This document shows positions 6,281-9,501 of a stretch of DNA of 9,501 nt, piece by piece (positions within the stretch are counted from its first letter, which is position 1; each line of letters begins with the position of its first letter). The notes beneath the pieces were generated by a model. That model made no database searches. It was not told the origin of the DNA and saw only the letters and a program-made list of their open reading frames with translations. The position numbers were made by a program, and so were the translations under genes. The stretch spans positions 1-9,501 of the forward strand of contig CALJEW010000349.1 in NCBI GenBank assembly GCA_938074585.1, written 5' to 3'. Source of the stretch: an uncultured Rhodospirillales bacterium. Its GTDB lineage: Bacteria; Pseudomonadota; Alphaproteobacteria; Rhodospirillales; Casp-alpha2.

Positions 6281-7157
6281 CACTAATGTCCAACGCATCG
6301 CATTGGTTGGGATTGGATTAATTGGGTCTTCCATCGCAAATGCAGTCCGCAAAGAAAATTTAGCCGCGCATATAGCAATTTCGACCCGGTCTGAGACAAC
6401 ATTGGCACGGGCCGAAGTCTTGAATTTGGGAGACAGCTATCATGCCCAAGCAACAGACGCGGTTAAAGATGCTGACATTGTTGTCATCTCAGTTCCTTTA
6501 AGCGCATGCGAAGCCGTTGCTAAAGAGATTTCAACCGCTTTAAAGCCGGGCGCGATCGTCACTGATGTTTCATCGTGCAAAGCTTCTGTGATTGCAGATA
6601 TGGGGCCACACATTCCAGATGGCGTTCATTTTGTTCCAGGGCACCCGATTGCGGGCACTGAACATTCAGGACCAGATGCGGGTTTTGCAGATTTATTTAA
6701 GGGCCGCTGGTGCATTCTGACACCACCTAAAGGCACTGATGAAAAAGCTGTTGAACAGATCAGCGAGCTTTGGAAAGAAATGGGCAGCATGGTCGAAGTG
6801 ATGGAGCCAGAACATCATGATCAAGTGCTTGCCATCACATCGCACTTACCGCACTTAATTGCCTATTCAATTGTTGATACTGCGACCAATTTGCAAGATG
6901 ACTTAAAACAAGAAGTGATCAAGTTTTCAGCCAGTGGATTTCGAGATTTCACACGCATTGCAGCCTCTGACCCCGTCATGTGGCGTGATGTGTTTATGAA
7001 AAACCGCGATGCTGTTTTGGATATACTGGGTCAGTTTTCAGAAGATTTGGCCGCATTGCAACGCGCTATCCGCCGCGGTGAAGCCGATAAGCTGGAAGAA
7101 GTTTTCACCCGAACCCGTGAAATTAGGCGCAGCGTTATTGATTTCAAACAAGACTAA
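6273..7157 (+). CDS. tyrC: Prephenate / arogenate dehydrogenase (TyrA/TyrC family)
   Basis: This enzyme oxidatively decarboxylates prephenate to 4-hydroxyphenylpyruvate, or arogenate to tyrosine, in the cytoplasm. The start is the GTG at 6273, which overlaps the hisC stop by 8 bases, has GGGGAAG just upstream at 6262-6268, and puts the nucleotide-binding strand at the usual place (VTDTNVQRIALVGIGLIGSS); an upstream GTG at 6210 lies deep inside hisC. The protein is 294 residues. GxGxxG is at residues 13-18, catalytic His124 in GHPIAGTEHSG, and His191 and His194 in TSHLPH. DVSSCK (98-103) matches the loop carrying the active-site Ser. Strand 2 ends in STRS (37-40), without the acidic residue of NAD-specific enzymes, so NADP use is possible. 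No C-terminal ACT domain is present. It is the last gene of the overlapping trio. Confidence 0.93.
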   Translation: MTDTNVQRIALVGIGLIGSSIANAVRKENLAAHIAISTRSETTLARAEVLNLGDSYHAQATDAVKDADIVVISVPLSACEAVAKEISTALKPGAIVTDVSSCKASVIADMGPHIPDGVHFVPGHPIAGTEHSGPDAGFADLFKGRWCILTPPKGTDEKAVEQISELWKEMGSMVEVMEPEHHDQVLAITSHLPHLIAYSIVDTATNLQDDLKQEVIKFSASGFRDFTRIAASDPVMWRDVFMKNRDAVLDILGQFSEDLAALQRAIRRGEADKLEEVFTRTREIRRSVIDFKQD

Positions 7158-7180
7158 CCCGTCCCCATAAGGAATAAAAT

Positions 7181-7592
7181 TTGTAAACCGTTATTCAAAG
7201 TTTCTTAGCCGGATTTCCAGTCTTGATTCTCCATTCATCGGTGACCTTAGCTATCTGAGTCGTTGGTGTATTCGTATACATAAAAATCACACCTTATGAT
7301 GACATCGCTTTAATTAAAGCGGGCAATACAGCTGCAACCGTTTCCTCATCCGGGACTATTATTGGTTTTGCCGGCCACTTACTTTTGCCATGCCAGCAGT
7401 ATTACGTTTTATGAAATTTTGATTTGGGGGCCAGTGACTTTGCTTTTGCAATTGGTTGCTTATCGGATCACAGATGCTGTACTGAGAGATTTACCAAAGT
7501 GAATTGTTGAGGGTGAAATCGGGCCTGCCATTTTTTTAGTCACCATAAAAATTACCTTTGCAGCTATTAACACAGCGGCTTTTACTGGCTAA
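7181..7592 (+). pseudogene. DUF350-family inner membrane protein relict
   Basis: This is a decayed gene for a small multi-pass membrane protein of the DUF350 (YjfL-like) family, whose function is unknown. AAGGA (7169-7173) lies 7 bases before TTG 7181, probably the old start, but codon 2 is now TAA (7184). The frame continues as SFLAGFPVLILHSSVTLAI, stops at TGA 7256, then gives the conserved VYIKITPYDDIALIKAGNTAATVS and TIIGFAG. A one-base loss near 7376 shifts to LTFAMPAVLRF, and a second near 7410 to YEILIWGPVTLLLQLVAYR. A TGA (after RDLPK, probably CGA to TGA) precedes IVEGEIGPAIFLV, and the end is INTAAFTG at TAA 7590-7592. DDIALIKAGNTAA, the WGPV helix and EGEIGPAIFL are the DUF350 hallmarks. 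It follows tyrC by 23 bases and abuts the protease relict, so the two were probably one operon. Confidence 0.88.
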
Positions 7593-7597
7593 ATATC

Positions 7598-8500
7598 ATG
7601 CGCCGTATTGATTGGATTATGATGATTGCCCTGGTTGTTTTGGCTTTGGGCGGGAAGTTGGCTAACTTTGGCGAAAGCTCTATTAATCCTCAAACTCCAC
7701 AAAATCCACGCCGACCATCTCCTCAAGTTTTCAGCGATAAATTTTGGGGTGCAGAGACACAAAATTGGTTATCCCAAAACCTACAAAAAAGCAGAAAAGG
7801 TAACTTGGCTTTTGCTCAACTTCCTAAAGTTGGAACGATACAGCAAAACACGGAACGAGCTTCATCCGTGGGCACTGCATTTTCCATATTAAAACGTGGT
7901 TTGTGGTTAACAGTTAAGCATGTTGTTACGGGGTGCGATAAAGCATACGTGCAAACTGGTAACAAAAAAGTTCACAACATCACGAACATCGATTTTCACC
8001 CCAATGCAGATATCACCTTATTAACAACCCGTGGCGCGCCCGCATCTCTAAACTTATTAAAATCATAAAACAACTTAAACCATGCTTTTAGCATTGGTTT
8101 TCCAAACGGGCAACCCGGTGCCGTTCATGCCCGCTACATTGGGGAAATGACCATGCATCACCGTGGCCACAAAGGGTTTAGGGAACGCGTCCATACGTGG
8201 ACAGAACAATCACGCATCCCTAATCGTTCCGGATCCTTGGTCGGAATAAGCGGTGGCGCCGTAATGGATGATCAAGGAAATATCATAGGCATTGTTCAGG
8301 CCGAATCTTGACGCCGGGGCCGTATTATGACGACAGAACCAGAAACCATTAAGAATTTTTTTCAAATAACTTCAACACATATCCCCACATCATCAGCTGA
8401 AAGATTTGAATTTTGATTATCTCCAGATGGGTATCAAAAAACTGCCCGCAAATTAATTATCAGCTTGCGGGTTGCATAGGTTTTATGCCTCGTCGATTAA
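7598..8500 (+). pseudogene. Membrane-anchored trypsin-like serine protease relict
   Basis: This is the remnant of an S1 (trypsin-fold) serine protease, probably periplasmic and held by an N-terminal hydrophobic segment (IDWIMMIALVVLALGG, residues 4-19). One frame runs the whole length with four internal stops and no frameshift: TAA 8066, TGA 8309, TGA 8414 and TAG 8477. The triad can be traced across them: His108 (LTVKHVVTGC), Asp138 (HPNADITLL) and Ser218 (GISGGAVMDDQGNIIGIV), counting stops as residues. The usual GDSGG reads GISGG. RRGRIMTTEPE after the second stop continues the fold, and the frame closes with CLVD at TAA 8498, so the old end is probably there. The first 156 codons could still yield a fragment lacking the serine, hence inactive. 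The start lies 5 bases after the DUF350 relict's stop, implying an old two-gene operon. Confidence 0.88.
8436..8471 (-). terminator. Rho-independent terminator of the DUF2125 gene
   Basis: On the minus strand CCCGCAA (8471-8465) pairs with TTGCGGG (8451-8445), a 7-bp GC-rich stem with a 13-base loop, then CAG and six T (8441-8436). It lies about 30 bases past the stop of the minus-strand gene and within the 3' end of the opposing protease relict. On the plus strand no T-run follows, so it should act for the minus strand. Confidence 0.75.
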
Positions 8501-8502
8501 AG

Positions 8503-9501
8503 TCACCACCGGATAGGGGCGAGCTCTAGCAGCTTAAGGGTTCCCGCATAAAAAGTTCTATCTTGTAACGTCAACGACATGTCTAAATACGAACTTTTCC
8601 CATCCTCTGATTTTTCAGACAACACGCCCAAAGCGATTTTAGTAGCGAGCAACTTCCCTATGGGGATAAGCCCTTTATTATACAAAGCATCAACCGTCGC
8701 AAATACACCGCCTGCTTTAACCGCAAAAGCGCCGACCGGCTGCATTTGGGAATCAAGGGCTAAGGTTCCATCACCCCAAACCCGAAGGGGTGGGTAATCT
8801 ATATCGAACGATTTGAAGTCTACCGTCCCGCCCTCATCACGCCATGACGCAAACACATAAGGCCAATGCTCCACCTGAAAACGCTCCTTCACGTATCCTT
8901 TTGCGTCTATGTGGCGCACATTGCGCCCTAAAGGTAATGTTACCCTTTCAGGCATTTCCATATCGCGAATTCTGATTTTGAAAGAAGGAACATCACTTGA
9001 AATATCTAGTAAGGAGATTTCTGTTTCTGTGATTTTAAACGTGTCATTTGCACTTAAGTCATTGATTTCTAAACCAGATAAATTAACAATTACTTGATCA
9101 GCAACGCCACCCTTTAGCATTACCATTCCGCGCCATTTTTCAGCGTTCCCTTCAAAGGTTTTTACGCCCGTTTGTTTGTTCAATTTCCATTGGTGCCGGC
9201 CTGATAAATCAAACTCTATTGTATTAAACGCCCACGGCTTTAAAGATAGCTTTAAAGTATCGCTAGACCAAGCCCCCCCCATTTGATTTGATTTTTCAAG
9301 GTGAGGGACCAATACAGTTAGCTTAACAGAACCAGGGAATCCCGCTTGGGAGCGGTTTTTATAAGTGGTTAAAATACCTTGATCGCGTTGCTGCTCGATC
9401 CAAATATCGACGTTTTTTTCAAATTGCGATGCGACAATAAACCACCAGCAACTGTACAAAAACGATAGAACCGCCAGAGCAAAAACAACTATCAACGCCC
9501 A
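8503..9501 (-). CDS. DUF2125 family protein, membrane-anchored (5' end at window edge)
   Basis: This is a DUF2125-family protein, an alphaproteobacterial family of unknown function. The frame is open to the window edge (WALIVVFALAV), so the true start is probably just outside; the TTG at 9495 is only a possible start. An N-terminal hydrophobic helix (IVVFALAVLSFLYSCWWFIVAS) is a membrane anchor or uncleaved signal. The rest, about 305 residues, is probably periplasmic. RSQAGFPGSVKL carries the family's Gly-Phe-Pro motif, followed by long runs of alternating beta-strand-like sequence, as in large lipid- or envelope-associated beta folds; that structural view is inference. The stop is TGA 8505-8503, followed by a good terminator. 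The gene converges on the protease relict and shows no stops. An eight-base C run at 9273-9280 encodes MGGAW and is a possible slippage site. Confidence 0.88.
   Translation of the reverse strand, partial: WALIVVFALAVLSFLYSCWWFIVASQFEKNVDIWIEQQRDQGILTTYKNRSQAGFPGSVKLTVLVPHLEKSNQMGGAWSSDTLKLSLKPWAFNTIEFDLSGRHQWKLNKQTGVKTFEGNAEKWRGMVMLKGGVADQVIVNLSGLEINDLSANDTFKITETEISLLDISSDVPSFKIRIRDMEMPERVTLPLGRNVRHIDAKGYVKERFQVEHWPYVFASWRDEGGTVDFKSFDIDYPPLRVWGDGTLALDSQMQPVGAFAVKAGGVFATVDALYNKGLIPIGKLLATKIALGVLSEKSEDGKSSYLDMSLTLQDRTFYAGTLKLLELAPIRW

Noticed and set aside
7307..7320. Perfect 14-base palindrome GCTTTAATTAAAGC as an operator.
   Set aside because: It lies within the conserved IALIKAG coding segment of the DUF350 relict, so codon content explains it.
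2020..8500. All stops and frameshifts as sequencing or assembly errors.
   Set aside because: They are confined to four genes, many are substitutions rather than homopolymer indels, and the same genes show missense change at conserved sites, while five neighbours are clean. Reads would settle it.

Overview
The window looks like a chromosomal segment of a Rhodospirillales-like alphaproteobacterium that is losing genes. The lineage call rests on three things: a DUF2125-family protein (a family typical of Alphaproteobacteria), a methyltransferase with the motif VLGLGYAVPYL next to aromatic amino acid genes, and the order chorismate mutase - hisC-type aminotransferase - prephenate dehydrogenase - convergent DUF2125. 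Host association is only inferred, from the number of broken genes beside clean ones.

Region 1 (1-2800) is a polyhydroxyalkanoate (PHA) locus. It holds the 3' end of a PhaC-like PHA synthase/alpha-beta hydrolase, an intact acetyl-CoA acetyltransferase (phaA), and an acetoacetyl-CoA reductase (phaB) broken by two in-frame stops. A probable Rho-independent terminator follows. The phaC-phaA gap carries a possible promoter and a perfect inverted repeat that could be an operator. Region 2 (2817-3288) is a decayed gene for a small secreted or membrane protein that I do not recognise; it has shifted frames, internal stops and a C-terminal membrane segment.

Region 3 (3338-7157) is intact. It contains a SAM-dependent methyltransferase, then three tightly overlapping genes: chorismate mutase with a degenerate P-protein-like tail, a HisC-type aminotransferase, and prephenate/arogenate dehydrogenase. 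Together they take chorismate to prephenate and on to tyrosine, with the aminotransferase supplying the amino group.

Region 4 (7181-8500) is a second decayed block: a DUF350 membrane protein relict with stops and two frameshifts, and five bases later a membrane-anchored trypsin-like serine protease relict with four in-frame stops. Region 5 (8503-9501, minus strand) is an apparently intact DUF2125 gene running off the window edge. Its terminator lies inside the 3' end of the protease relict.

No tRNA, rRNA, CRISPR array, insertion sequence or attachment site was seen. The main message is the contrast between a clean tyrosine-biosynthesis operon and four broken neighbours, as expected in ongoing genome erosion with selective retention.
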